DNA of 64,000 nt from Histomonas meleagridis (taxonomy: Eukaryota; Parabasalia; Tritrichomonadida; Dientamoebidae): the NCBI GenBank assembly GCA_020186115.1, contig WSYJ01000015.1, positions 77,501-141,500 on the forward strand. The letters are read 5' to 3'. Position numbers and translations under genes: made by a program. The notes under the pieces were generated by a model that saw nothing but the letters and a program-made list of their open reading frames with translations, searched no databases and was not told the origin of the DNA. Positions 20,997 through 28,974 of this stretch are shown here, one piece after another. Numbering within the stretch: the stretch's first letter is position 1; each line of letters starts with the position of its first letter.

Positions 20997-23255
20997 TCAC
21001 AAATAATGAATGAATGAGCTCAGTGCCTGATTTGGGCTTTCATTATTTAAAGTGTTTTGACAAAAGTCGGCCAATTTTTCAGCATAAATTAAAGGCAATG
21101 GAACTCTTAATGATTTATCACTCCCGAAGTAACAACAAGTTAAATAATATGTTAACATTACTAAGTGATCATCATTCCAAATATGAGGCAATTGATGTAT
21201 TATTGTATACTTTGTCGGATTTATAGTTCCTTCTTTTGATATCAAATAAAATTGAGCATAATCGTTTACAGTTATTTTATCATATACAATTGTTCCTGTT
21301 TCAATATTATCCCCAAACAATCGAACGCTATTTCTTTTTTCTACCAAACAATAAACAAGTGATATTCCAAATTCTGCAATTGCTTTAATTTCATTCTCTT
21401 TTAATATATCTATAGTTAAACTTGATTTCCTATATACAACAATACGATTAAGAGATGATTCCGAATGTTTTCCATAAAAATCAATTGCTTTCTTAAAGAA
21501 ATCTTTTATGTCTTTACTTGATATGATATTTGATTCATCAAGTTTATATGTTTGGGAATAATATCGAGAAAATGTAAAATCATATGAAGCGGTCATTGCG
21601 CAAACATTTGTTGTTGAAGAAATTCCAATAACCATTGTATGTTTAAGAGGAAGTGATTCTGGTGAAATATAATATGGAATTCCTCCTGTTTTAGCAGTAA
21701 TCTGAAACATTAATTTAGTTAAAAATTTTGAATCTGCATCAATAATATTTTCTTTTATACAAAATTGTGATGGAATTCCAAGTTGAATAGTTAAAAGTTG
21801 CTTAAGTGACTCATATAAATTTTTATTATATTCATGAAAAATTATTATAATAAAAGAAGGAGTTCCATTGTGTACGATATATTTAATTATTTCTTGTGAA
21901 TAATTGTTATTATCAATAGATTTCACAGAAATAACATCTGGGTATTGCATATTAACATTTGTTTTATTCGAAGTTTCAATAAAATTGTTTAAAAAAGTTT
22001 GTTTCTTGTCATCTTTAAATGAATCAGGTATTAAAATAAGTGGTTTCGTAATTAAGTATGGTGAAATAGCTACAGCGCAATGATCCATAATTTTATTCTT
22101 TTCATTATATTTTAAAGAAAATTCTTTATGATCAATTTGTTGTGTTCTACATTTTAATAATGGTGATGGAAGAACATTTGCTTTGATTTCAAAACTTTTC
22201 CCGATTATTATTCCCCATTTCTCAAGTGATTTATTTATTTTATCAAGAAATAAATATGGATCACAAGTTTTAAACTCATTAATTTTATTCTTAACTAATT
22301 GGTCTTTATTTTCAGCTTCTGTTAATCCAGAAATCATTAAAGATGATGCAGGATAATAATCCGTTCGATTAAATGATATAGATTCAATAATAATATCATC
22401 TTTACGAACATTAAAATTATAAACATCTAAAAAATAATCAGCAACAGATACTTTCTTCTGTTCATTATTTATGAAATATTTTTGTGATGGATGAATATCC
22501 CAATTAATATTAGAAATAGTAATTTCTCTTTGGAATTTAGAATGAATTGTTAATATATTCATATTTTTTAAAGATGTTAATAAATCTTGTCGTTGTTCAA
22601 GATTAGTAATTCCAGATTTAATGAAATCATAAAGAGTTCCAATGCGATCAATTCGATAAGTTGGTTTAAAGATAAGAGAAACGCCGCCTTTTAATAAAAC
22701 TAAAAGTGAAGTGAATCCGTACGTTAAAATAAACGTCGATATTCGTTTTGAGATGGAAGTATCAAACCATTTAGTTTTAAGGTGTGAAAACTTGTTGGAA
22801 TAATAAGCATTGAGAAGTGCATTATCACAAACACTGAGAAGTGATTTACCACATTTACTTGTGATTTGTTTGATCTGTTTAATTTTAACATTATAAATTT
22901 TGGTCGAATTTTGTGGATATTCAATCGAATTTTCACACTCAAGATCAGGGAGTGATGAAAAAAGTATTGATTTCCCATTATAAAGCATAGTTGCCCACTT
23001 TTGATTTTGTTTTTTCTTACCACCTTCTGGACAAAATGTTAAAAATAAGATATTAATAGCTGTATTTTGATTTGACATTTCTGGATCAATTTCTACTGAA
23101 TATTCAAATAAATTAAAATTATCTTGGAATGTGATTGGATAAACATTTGCATGAATTTCAATTATACTTCCAGCAGCTACATTAAATTCTGGTGGAATTT
23201 CTTCATCAAAAAATTTACGTCGGATTTGATCTTGATTTTCTTCTCCAATCTCCAT
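20997..23255 (-). CDS. Piwi-type Argonaute, apparently slicer-dead
   Basis: A 752-residue protein with Argonaute architecture: N-terminal region, PAZ, MID, PIWI. The PAZ domain (roughly residues 220-340) has the Piwi-clade pattern NINWDIHPS ... VSVADYFLDVYN. MID has GIPSQF. PIWI (roughly 560-752) has LTKLMFQITAKTGG, MVIGIS, RIVVYRKSS, GTIVYDKIT, INPTKYT, and RVPLPLIYAEKLADF. Piwi proteins bind small RNAs and silence transcripts or mobile elements. Three catalytic positions are replaced: Asp of VIG(M)D is Ser, Asp of VVYRD is Lys, and His of PTHY is Lys. Target cleavage is therefore unlikely, while guide binding may be kept. The start at 23255 is preferred because the longer frame begins with TTG and runs through the AAAAGTGACA box seen before other genes; an ATG at 23297 is the alternative. 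Confidence 0.85.
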   Translation of the reverse strand: MEIGEENQDQIRRKFFDEEIPPEFNVAAGSIIEIHANVYPITFQDNFNLFEYSVEIDPEMSNQNTAINILFLTFCPEGGKKKQNQKWATMLYNGKSILFSSLPDLECENSIEYPQNSTKIYNVKIKQIKQITSKCGKSLLSVCDNALLNAYYSNKFSHLKTKWFDTSISKRISTFILTYGFTSLLVLLKGGVSLIFKPTYRIDRIGTLYDFIKSGITNLEQRQDLLTSLKNMNILTIHSKFQREITISNINWDIHPSQKYFINNEQKKVSVADYFLDVYNFNVRKDDIIIESISFNRTDYYPASSLMISGLTEAENKDQLVKNKINEFKTCDPYLFLDKINKSLEKWGIIIGKSFEIKANVLPSPLLKCRTQQIDHKEFSLKYNEKNKIMDHCAVAISPYLITKPLILIPDSFKDDKKQTFLNNFIETSNKTNVNMQYPDVISVKSIDNNNYSQEIIKYIVHNGTPSFIIIIFHEYNKNLYESLKQLLTIQLGIPSQFCIKENIIDADSKFLTKLMFQITAKTGGIPYYISPESLPLKHTMVIGISSTTNVCAMTASYDFTFSRYYSQTYKLDESNIISSKDIKDFFKKAIDFYGKHSESSLNRIVVYRKSSLTIDILKENEIKAIAEFGISLVYCLVEKRNSVRLFGDNIETGTIVYDKITVNDYAQFYLISKEGTINPTKYTIIHQLPHIWNDDHLVMLTYYLTCCYFGSDKSLRVPLPLIYAEKLADFCQNTLNNESPNQALSSFIHYL

Positions 23256-23261
23256 AAGAGT

Positions 23262-23271
23262 TGTCACTTTT
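23262..23271 (-). promoter_or_regulatory. AAAAGTGACA box upstream of the Argonaute gene
   Basis: Identical ten-base box, 6 nt before the preferred ATG. It decides the start choice: the longer reading frame would have to translate through it. Confidence 0.5.
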
Positions 23272-23473
23272 ATATCATAGAATTTTTTGGTGTTCATCAA
23301 AAACAAAATATTGTTTCCAGAAAAGAACAATTTTAAATAATTTTCTCATACAAATAATTCTTGAATTTATGCGGTTACAACATAGCATAAAATATTAAAA
23401 AGTAAATTTTTAATTGATTTATATTCTTTTTCATTTTAACATTTTTATTTTATTATTGAAAAAGTAGACTTTA

Positions 23474-24271
23474 TTAATGTTGTTTTTCCATTTTCCAATT
23501 ACCGTTTTCATCTTCTGTCCACATTGTCACCTCGCCATTAATATTGCTCAAAACAAGAACTTTGTCAACCATTGCCCAGGAAATACCACAAGCTGGGAAG
23601 TCAACAACAATTTTTGAAACATCAAATCCGTTTCCATTTAATTTCGATATTGCAACAATATTATCATCACCACAAGAAGCAACCATTTGTGACCCTGCAA
23701 TAGGTACAAGAGGCGAAGCAAGCTGGCGAATCCAACCATTGTGAACTTGCGCAGCAGCTGATAATTCCCAATTTCCACAAATTAATTTAAATGCGCGAAT
23801 CACGCCATCAATTCCGCCAACAATGATTGTTTGAACAACATCAGAATCAGGGGCCCAAGTGATAGCGCTTAAACCAAGTAAAGATGCAGAAATTATCACA
23901 GAATTCCATTCTGAACCTTTTTTTGTATATACACCAAATGTTCCTGCAAGTGAAGCTGCTGCTACAGTACATTTTGAAGGGTGGAATGCAACTGATAATA
24001 TTGCTCCTTTTTGTGATTCAAATCTTTTGATTTCTTTGTTTCCTTGATATATGCATACTGTTCCGTCTGAAAAACCGCAAGCAAGAAGGTTACCACAATC
24101 AGCAGATGAATAATCAATTGAATATGGTGTTGAATGTAAATTTAATATTTCGGATATTTTTTGGAGGTTTTGCGAACTATGAATAGAAACAGATCTACCA
24201 GCTGTTGCTACAGCAAAATTATGACCATATTCATTCGAATCTATTGAAGTGATTGGTGAGTTCAGTTCCAT
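23474..24271 (-). CDS. SEC13: Sec13-like WD40 protein
   Basis: A 265-residue protein made only of WD40-type blades, as in Sec13, which completes its propeller with a blade from Sec31 or from nucleoporin 145C. Visible blade motifs include SPITSIDSNEYGHNFAVATAGRSVSIH, LLACGFSDGTVCIY, ILSVAFHPSKCTVAAASLAGTFGVY, and a last blade GEVTMWTEDENGNW like the family's GNVTLWKE. Sec13 acts in the COPII coat for ER export and in the nuclear pore outer ring. It is somewhat shorter than animal Sec13. The ATG lies 7 nt after an AAAAGTGACA box and diverges from the ankyrin gene at 24425. A related WD40 protein such as Seh1 is the main alternative. Confidence 0.75.
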   Translation of the reverse strand: MELNSPITSIDSNEYGHNFAVATAGRSVSIHSSQNLQKISEILNLHSTPYSIDYSSADCGNLLACGFSDGTVCIYQGNKEIKRFESQKGAILSVAFHPSKCTVAAASLAGTFGVYTKKGSEWNSVIISASLLGLSAITWAPDSDVVQTIIVGGIDGVIRAFKLICGNWELSAAAQVHNGWIRQLASPLVPIAGSQMVASCGDDNIVAISKLNGNGFDVSKIVVDFPACGISWAMVDKVLVLSNINGEVTMWTEDENGNWKMEKQH

Positions 24272-24278
24272 CCCTGAT

Positions 24279-24288
24279 TGTCACTTTT
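24279..24288 (-). promoter_or_regulatory. AAAAGTGACA box upstream of Sec13
   Basis: Ten-base box 7 nt before the Sec13 ATG. On the plus strand the same bases read TGTCACTTTT, an initiator-like TCACTT that could also serve the divergent ankyrin gene. Confidence 0.5.
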
Positions 24289-24424
24289 AATTCAATTGTA
24301 ATTGAAAAAACAATTCTATGTGATCTGTCAAAACTATCAAAAAGTTTCAAAAAAAATTAATTTGGGGTTGGAATTTCTTGCGCAAACCCAACAAATAATT
24401 TTAGGGTTAAACAAAAGCAATGTT

Positions 24425-25564
24425 ATGCAATCGGCGAATATAATAATAAAAAAATTTAAAGCTGTTTGTCCATTATCTTTTAATATAATTATCAGCAAAA
24501 TGATTTATACTTCATTCGTTATTAGAGTAAATGATACTTCTATTTGCTTCTCTTTTTTGAAAGAAAATGAAGCGTTTGAAGAAAATAATAATATTAGTTC
24601 AAGAATTTTCGATGTATTCTCACTTATTCTTTTCAAAGACAATAAACACCATCTTGAATCAAGCTGTCTTATTGATAATATGATTGAACAAAATTTAATT
24701 AATAACAATTTTGTTAAGAACAAAAAGATTTCATATATTGTCCAAAAACTCACTCTAGGAACTGATTCTTTCATATTTAAAGGTATTACATTCAAATATA
24801 ATGAGTATGTGATATATAGAAATCTCATTGAAAATTTTAACCAACTATCAAAGAACAATTGGGAACTTCATAATAATTTAATTAAAGAAGGAGTTAATCC
24901 AAATGAAATTGCAAAAATAATACGAAATGATGAAATAGGAAAACTTCAAGAAATATCATCACAAGCGAATTTTAATTTTAATCAAACAATTGAACCATCA
25001 TTTTATGAAAGATGTTCATTTATTATTCAAATAAATGTTACATTAATTGATTATGCAGCATTTTTTGGATCAATTAAATGTTTTAAATATTTACTTGTAA
25101 ATGGTGCAACCTTAGAAAATACAGGTAAATATGCAGTTGCAGGTGGAAATGAAGAAATTTTTTATTTATGTTTACAAAATCATTCATCTTTTAAAGATGT
25201 GTATGAAACAGCAATTAAATTCCATAAAAATGATATTTTTAAATATATTTATGAAAACAAAATTATTGAAAATTGTGATTTAGAAGATTTAGGAAAGAAA
25301 TGTATTCATCATCATAATTTTGATCTTTTTTTATATTTGCAAGAAGAAGGAATGAAAATTAACAATGTTATTATAAATGAAGCAGCCAAAGATGGAAATA
25401 TTTTTATTGTTGAATATTTTCTTGAACTCAATCAAATTCCAAGTGATATTTTAGTTTTTTCTTCAGAATCAGAAAACATTGAACTTGTTAGATATATTTT
25501 AGATCAAGGAAAAATTAATGTCAATACAAAAAATATTTATATCTTTTCATTAAAATATATTTAA
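24425..25564 (+). CDS. Ankyrin-repeat protein with trichomonad-type N-terminal domain
   Basis: The ORF gives 379 residues from the first in-frame ATG. The open frame extends upstream only to a TTG at 24302. Residues 1 to about 160 form a diverged N-terminal domain. A conserved block follows: IIRNDEI.KLQEISSQ.NFNFNQ...S.YERCSFI....TLIDYAAFFGSIKCFKYLL. This is the layout of the DUF3447-type ankyrin proteins that are very numerous in trichomonads. Degenerate ankyrin repeats continue to INVNTKNIYIFSLKYI, where the frame ends inside the first spacer. Four ankyrin cassettes follow in array C, so the ORF is probably only the first part of the functional unit. The same family is found at 58416. A partner or function cannot be inferred. 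Confidence 0.8.
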   Translation: MQSANIIIKKFKAVCPLSFNIIISKMIYTSFVIRVNDTSICFSFLKENEAFEENNNISSRIFDVFSLILFKDNKHHLESSCLIDNMIEQNLINNNFVKNKKISYIVQKLTLGTDSFIFKGITFKYNEYVIYRNLIENFNQLSKNNWELHNNLIKEGVNPNEIAKIIRNDEIGKLQEISSQANFNFNQTIEPSFYERCSFIIQINVTLIDYAAFFGSIKCFKYLLVNGATLENTGKYAVAGGNEEIFYLCLQNHSSFKDVYETAIKFHKNDIFKYIYENKIIENCDLEDLGKKCIHHHNFDLFLYLQEEGMKINNVIINEAAKDGNIFIVEYFLELNQIPSDILVFSSESENIELVRYILDQGKINVNTKNIYIFSLKYI

Positions 25565-26215
25565 ATAATTTGAAGTTTCAAAATCATATTTGAAAATATT
25601 TTAAATTATTTAAAACAGCACTTATGAAAGCATCTGAATATGGTCGTACAGAAATCGTTAAATTACTTCTTGAACAAAAAGGAATTGATATTAATGCTAA
25701 AGATATTTATTTGTTTTATTTAATATTTGTTTTAATAATTTAACATTTCAAAATAATATTTAGAAAATTTTTAATTTATTTAGTACAGCACTTATATATG
25801 CAACTGAAAAGAAACATATAGCTGTGGTTAAGTTACTTCTTAATCAAAAAGAAATTGATGTAAATGCCAAAGATGTTTGTTAGTTTTATTCAAAAATTAT
25901 TTTAATAATTTGAAGTTTCAAAAAAAATTATGGAAATTATTTGTGTAATTTAAAACAGCACTTATGACTGCAGCTGAATGTGGATGGACAGAAATAGTTA
26001 AAATGCTTCTTAGACAAAAAGGAATTAATAAAAATGCTAAAGATGATAATATGTATTATTTAATGTTTGATTTATTTTTTTATAATTTCAAAATAATATT
26101 TGGAGATCATTTATAATATTTATAACTGCAGCTCAATATGCAATGCGAGATAATCATTATAAAATTGTTAAAACAATTATTAATCATAAGGTAAATTATG
26201 CTAAAAAATAAACTT
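25565..26215 (+). repeat. Ankyrin cassette array C behind the ankyrin gene
   Basis: Four ankyrin cassettes continue downstream of the ORF, with T codons near 25614, 25784 and 25951 and a last degenerate unit near 26125. The first two spacers are exactly 80 nt and closely match those of array A1. The first three units are open over the ankyrin codons; the last is shortened. Confidence 0.8.
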
Positions 26216-26318
26216 AAATTTGCAAGTAAAATTGTAACTACTAATTTATATTTATATGTTATTCTTTTCAAAAATATTTTTAAACATAAAAAAATATAAA
26301 AAATGTTTATTATATAAT

Positions 26319-27158
26319 TTAAAGATTACCAGTAAAAACAGTAAAGAAAATAGATTTTTGTGGAGTTTCATATATACCAATTCCACATAACTTGTTTTGA
26401 GAAAAAATCACATTTCTGTATTCAGGAATATGTTCAATCATTTGTGAAAATGAGAATAATGGATCTTTAACAAGAAGAACCATACCACAACAAAACTTTG
26501 GTGTTTCAAATTTAATGTTTGGGTGCGAATTAACCCATTTTTCCCAATCATTTGCATCTAGTGATATATAACCATTGGCTAATTCAAACGTATACTCAAA
26601 TGCAACCTTGCTGAGAAAAGCTTCTTCTTGTAATTTGGACCTTCTTTTTTGAAGTCTTGATCGAGAAATAATATTTGCAAATTTATCAGCTAATAACTTA
26701 TCTGTTTCTCTTATTTTAAAATCAGCCACCAATTCAAAAATTTTGGTAAACTGATGATCTGGCTCTTCTCCGAATTTAGCAGGAATATTATCATTTAGTG
26801 GATTCTTTTGTGGGTCATTTTTTGTTTTTTGTTGATTTTTTAATACAGTTCTTGCTTGAGCAAGAGCAAGGGCGTTTTTTGCATTAAGATGACGTGCGGT
26901 TGGTTCAGATGTTTCCAAAAAATGAATAATTACATCAACAGCAGATAATGAAGGATGGTGGTGCAGGTAAGAGCTAATGTTTATTTTTGGGATATTTGGG
27001 AATATTGCTTCTATTTGATCTTGAAGCTCTTGTTTGAGCCTTTTTATTCCTCTCAACGGAAAAATAAACGTACCTCGCACAAAAAGTTTGAAACCGTCAC
27101 TAAAACAAGGAGCATTTTGCCCACAAAACAGATTGACTTTGAAACGAAATTTATTCAC
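26319..27158 (-). CDS. ORF without an ATG start, possible CAP/SCP-like C-terminal domain
   Basis: A minus-strand frame of 279 residues looks like real coding sequence. It has a mixed alpha/beta composition, runs such as KLLADKFANIISRSRLQKRRSKLQEE, and an end YRNVIFSQNKLCGIGIYETP..SIFFTVFTG. That end resembles the last strands of CAP/SCP (PR-1-like) domains, but only weakly. The frame opens upstream at a TGA (near 27199) and contains no ATG before the GTG at 27158. An ATG 37 nt upstream is in another frame and soon meets TAA. Either a frameshift has broken the start, an unrecognised intron joins the ATG, or a non-AUG start is used. I cannot name the protein with confidence. Confidence 0.45.
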   Translation of the reverse strand: MNKFRFKVNLFCGQNAPCFSDGFKLFVRGTFIFPLRGIKRLKQELQDQIEAIFPNIPKINISSYLHHHPSLSAVDVIIHFLETSEPTARHLNAKNALALAQARTVLKNQQKTKNDPQKNPLNDNIPAKFGEEPDHQFTKIFELVADFKIRETDKLLADKFANIISRSRLQKRRSKLQEEAFLSKVAFEYTFELANGYISLDANDWEKWVNSHPNIKFETPKFCCGMVLLVKDPLFSFSQMIEHIPEYRNVIFSQNKLCGIGIYETPQKSIFFTVFTGNL

Positions 27159-27424
27159 TAAATCACTTACACAATTAAGCCTTCCACAAATTCATTTACT
27201 TTTTCAGTTCTGTTAACCAATATATCAAAATTTAAAAATCATTGGTAAAAATCAACCACGTTTAAAGGCACCCAGGTATAGCATAGGGTGTCCATTGGTA
27301 ACAAGCACAGAATCAATTCAGGTAAATGTAATATGTTTAAAAGGAAAAAGAAAATTGATGAGTAAATATGACTTCATATTTGGGGTTAACAAAGAATAAG
27401 AAACACTCTTTTACTACCAAAACA

Positions 27425-27448
27425 TTTTTTTTTTTTTTTTTTTTTTTT
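27425..27448 (+). repeat. Poly(T) tract of 24 bases
   Basis: Uninterrupted run of 24 T. It may be a nucleosome-poor tract, or an old poly(A) insertion site on the other strand. No flanking element is recognised. Confidence 0.9.
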
Positions 27449-27576
27449 AGAATATGATATAAGAACTTTAATAGCAGTAGTTGGGCATAATGAATTTCTT
27501 AGCAGATTTAAAATTTAAAAAAAAATTGAAATCACTAAAAATATCAAAAATTAATCTGTTTAAAGTACAGCTTGTC

Positions 27577-27649
27577 CTTAAGCCCACAAGAAAATTTTTG
27601 GGCTTAAGAAAAGTGATATTTTTAGTGCACCCCAGAGAATATCACTTTT
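27577..27649. repeat. Two nested palindromes, shared with 20666-20689
   Basis: The first inverted repeat is CTTAAGCCC (27577-27585) with GGGCTTAAG (27600-27608). The second starts at the next base: AAAAGTGATATT (27609-27620) with AATATCACTTTT (27638-27649), loop 17 bases. The segment 27585-27608 is the reverse complement of 20666-20689, and in both places an AAAAGTGA box follows. The rest of 27159-27930 shows no gene; a short ORF over 27481-27729 looks fortuitous. Confidence 0.75.
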
Positions 27650-27929
27650 ACGGTTATTTTGGCAGGGATTTAACGGTCGTTTTTCGGGGATTTTGTTTTG
27701 GGGGATATAGCTCATTTACATTGTGTTAAAATGTTAAAAGTTAGGAACGCGAAACAATGTCTTGGCAAATAAAAGATTATTGAATGTGTTTTTTATTATT
27801 CTGAGATCAATGAATCAACGAATTAAGATATCTTTTTTAATTAAAATATGAGCAATTTTTACAATAAAAAGATTCTTTAAAATGATCGTTTCTGCCTTAA
27901 GCCTTAATAATTTTATATATGTTTTCATA

Positions 27930-28425
27930 ATTTAGAATATGTTTTAATAATTTAGAATATGTTTTAATAATCTGGAATATGTTTTAATAATTTGTAATAT
28001 GTTTTAATAATTTAGAATATGTTTTAATAATTTGAAACAGCACTTCATATAGCAGTTAGAAATAATAATATAGAAATAGTAAAATTACTTTTAGATAAAG
28101 GAATTGATGTTAATGCAAAAACTATTCATTTTAATAATTTGGAATATGTTTTAATAATTTAGAATATGTTTTAATAATTTGTAATATGTTTTAATAATTT
28201 AGAATATGTTTTAATAATTTGAAACAGCACTTCATATAGCAGTTAGAAATAATAATATAGAAATAGTAAAATTACTTTTAGATAAAGGAATTGATGTTAA
28301 TGCAAAAAATATTCATTTTAATAATTTAGAACATGTTTTAATAATATTTGACAATTCAAATCGCACAACAAAATGGTTACACAGATTCTATTGAATATTA
28401 TATTATTAGATCACAAAAAAAATAA
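27930..28425 (+). repeat. Ankyrin cassettes embedded in a 20 bp minisatellite (array D)
   Basis: A tandem 20-mer of the type GAATATGTTTTAATAATTTA runs from about 27932 to 28035. Then comes an ankyrin cassette (28037-28125, TALHIAVRNNNIEIVKLLL and on to GIDVNAK), then four more 20-mers, then a near-identical cassette, then a decayed unit to about 28425 (TIQIAQQNGYTDSIEYYI). The spacer between the two good cassettes is 100 nt (18 + 4 x 20 + 2), one 20-mer more than the 80 nt spacers elsewhere. Confidence 0.85.
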
Positions 28426-28734
28426 AACTAAGATCAATGAATTTTAAAATATATTTATTTGATTTTTTTTTGAGAAATCTTTTTCATATGAAATGGTTTG
28501 CATGGAGTTTTAATAAGTGATGCATTATTGAGAAAAAAAAAGTGACTTAGTGTTGCAATAAATCTGTTTTAAAATTTATGTAAAAAGAAAAGAATCATGT
28601 TCCATTGTTAAATTCTAATTTTTGTCCAAGAAAAAACCTTTGTGAAATGTTGTTTGAATGCGGAATAAATAAATAATCCCACAGTGAAATTTTTGTAAAT
28701 AAGTTTGGTTAAATTGAGATAAATGAACATTTTT
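28426..28734. other. Intergenic, nothing recognised
   Basis: AT-rich sequence with no convincing coding or RNA feature. Confidence 0.4.
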
Positions 28735-28880
28735 TTTAATAAACATATGCAAAGATATCAATTCGATGAAATTCAATTGCTGTTTCACAAGAATCTTCAA
28801 GTGTTGAATTATTTTGTTTACATAAACGAATGATTTTTTTTCATTTCCATATTCAACTGCATATTTTAAAGCTGACAAAA
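28735..28880 (-). pseudogene. Fragment of a trichomonad ankyrin gene
   Basis: The minus strand reads ALKYAVEYGNEK and then, in another frame, ETAIEFHRIDIFAYVY. These match consecutive parts of the ankyrin genes at 24425 (AVAGGNEE ... ETAIKFHKNDIFKYIY) and 58416. A frameshift separates them and both flanks are missing. It lies in the opposite orientation to array D. Confidence 0.65.
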
Positions 28881-28974
28881 GAGCATAACATTAATTACAT
28901 AATTTAATATTAAATTTATTTTTGATTTACAATTTCTTTTATTCATTTCATCAATTCCTAAGGGAATCAGAAAT

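Noticed and set aside
27481-27729. Plus-strand ORF of 82 codons across the palindromes
   Set aside because: It reads through inverted repeats and starts with a TTG; the DNA structure explains the sequence better.
1-28425. CRISPR array for the regular 170 bp repeats
   Set aside because: Both parts of the unit are repeated, the units code for ankyrin repeats, and the host is a eukaryote.
28615-28878. 87-residue minus-strand ORF as a gene
   Set aside because: Starts at TTG; its recognisable parts are fragments of the ankyrin family in two frames, so it is listed as a pseudogene fragment.
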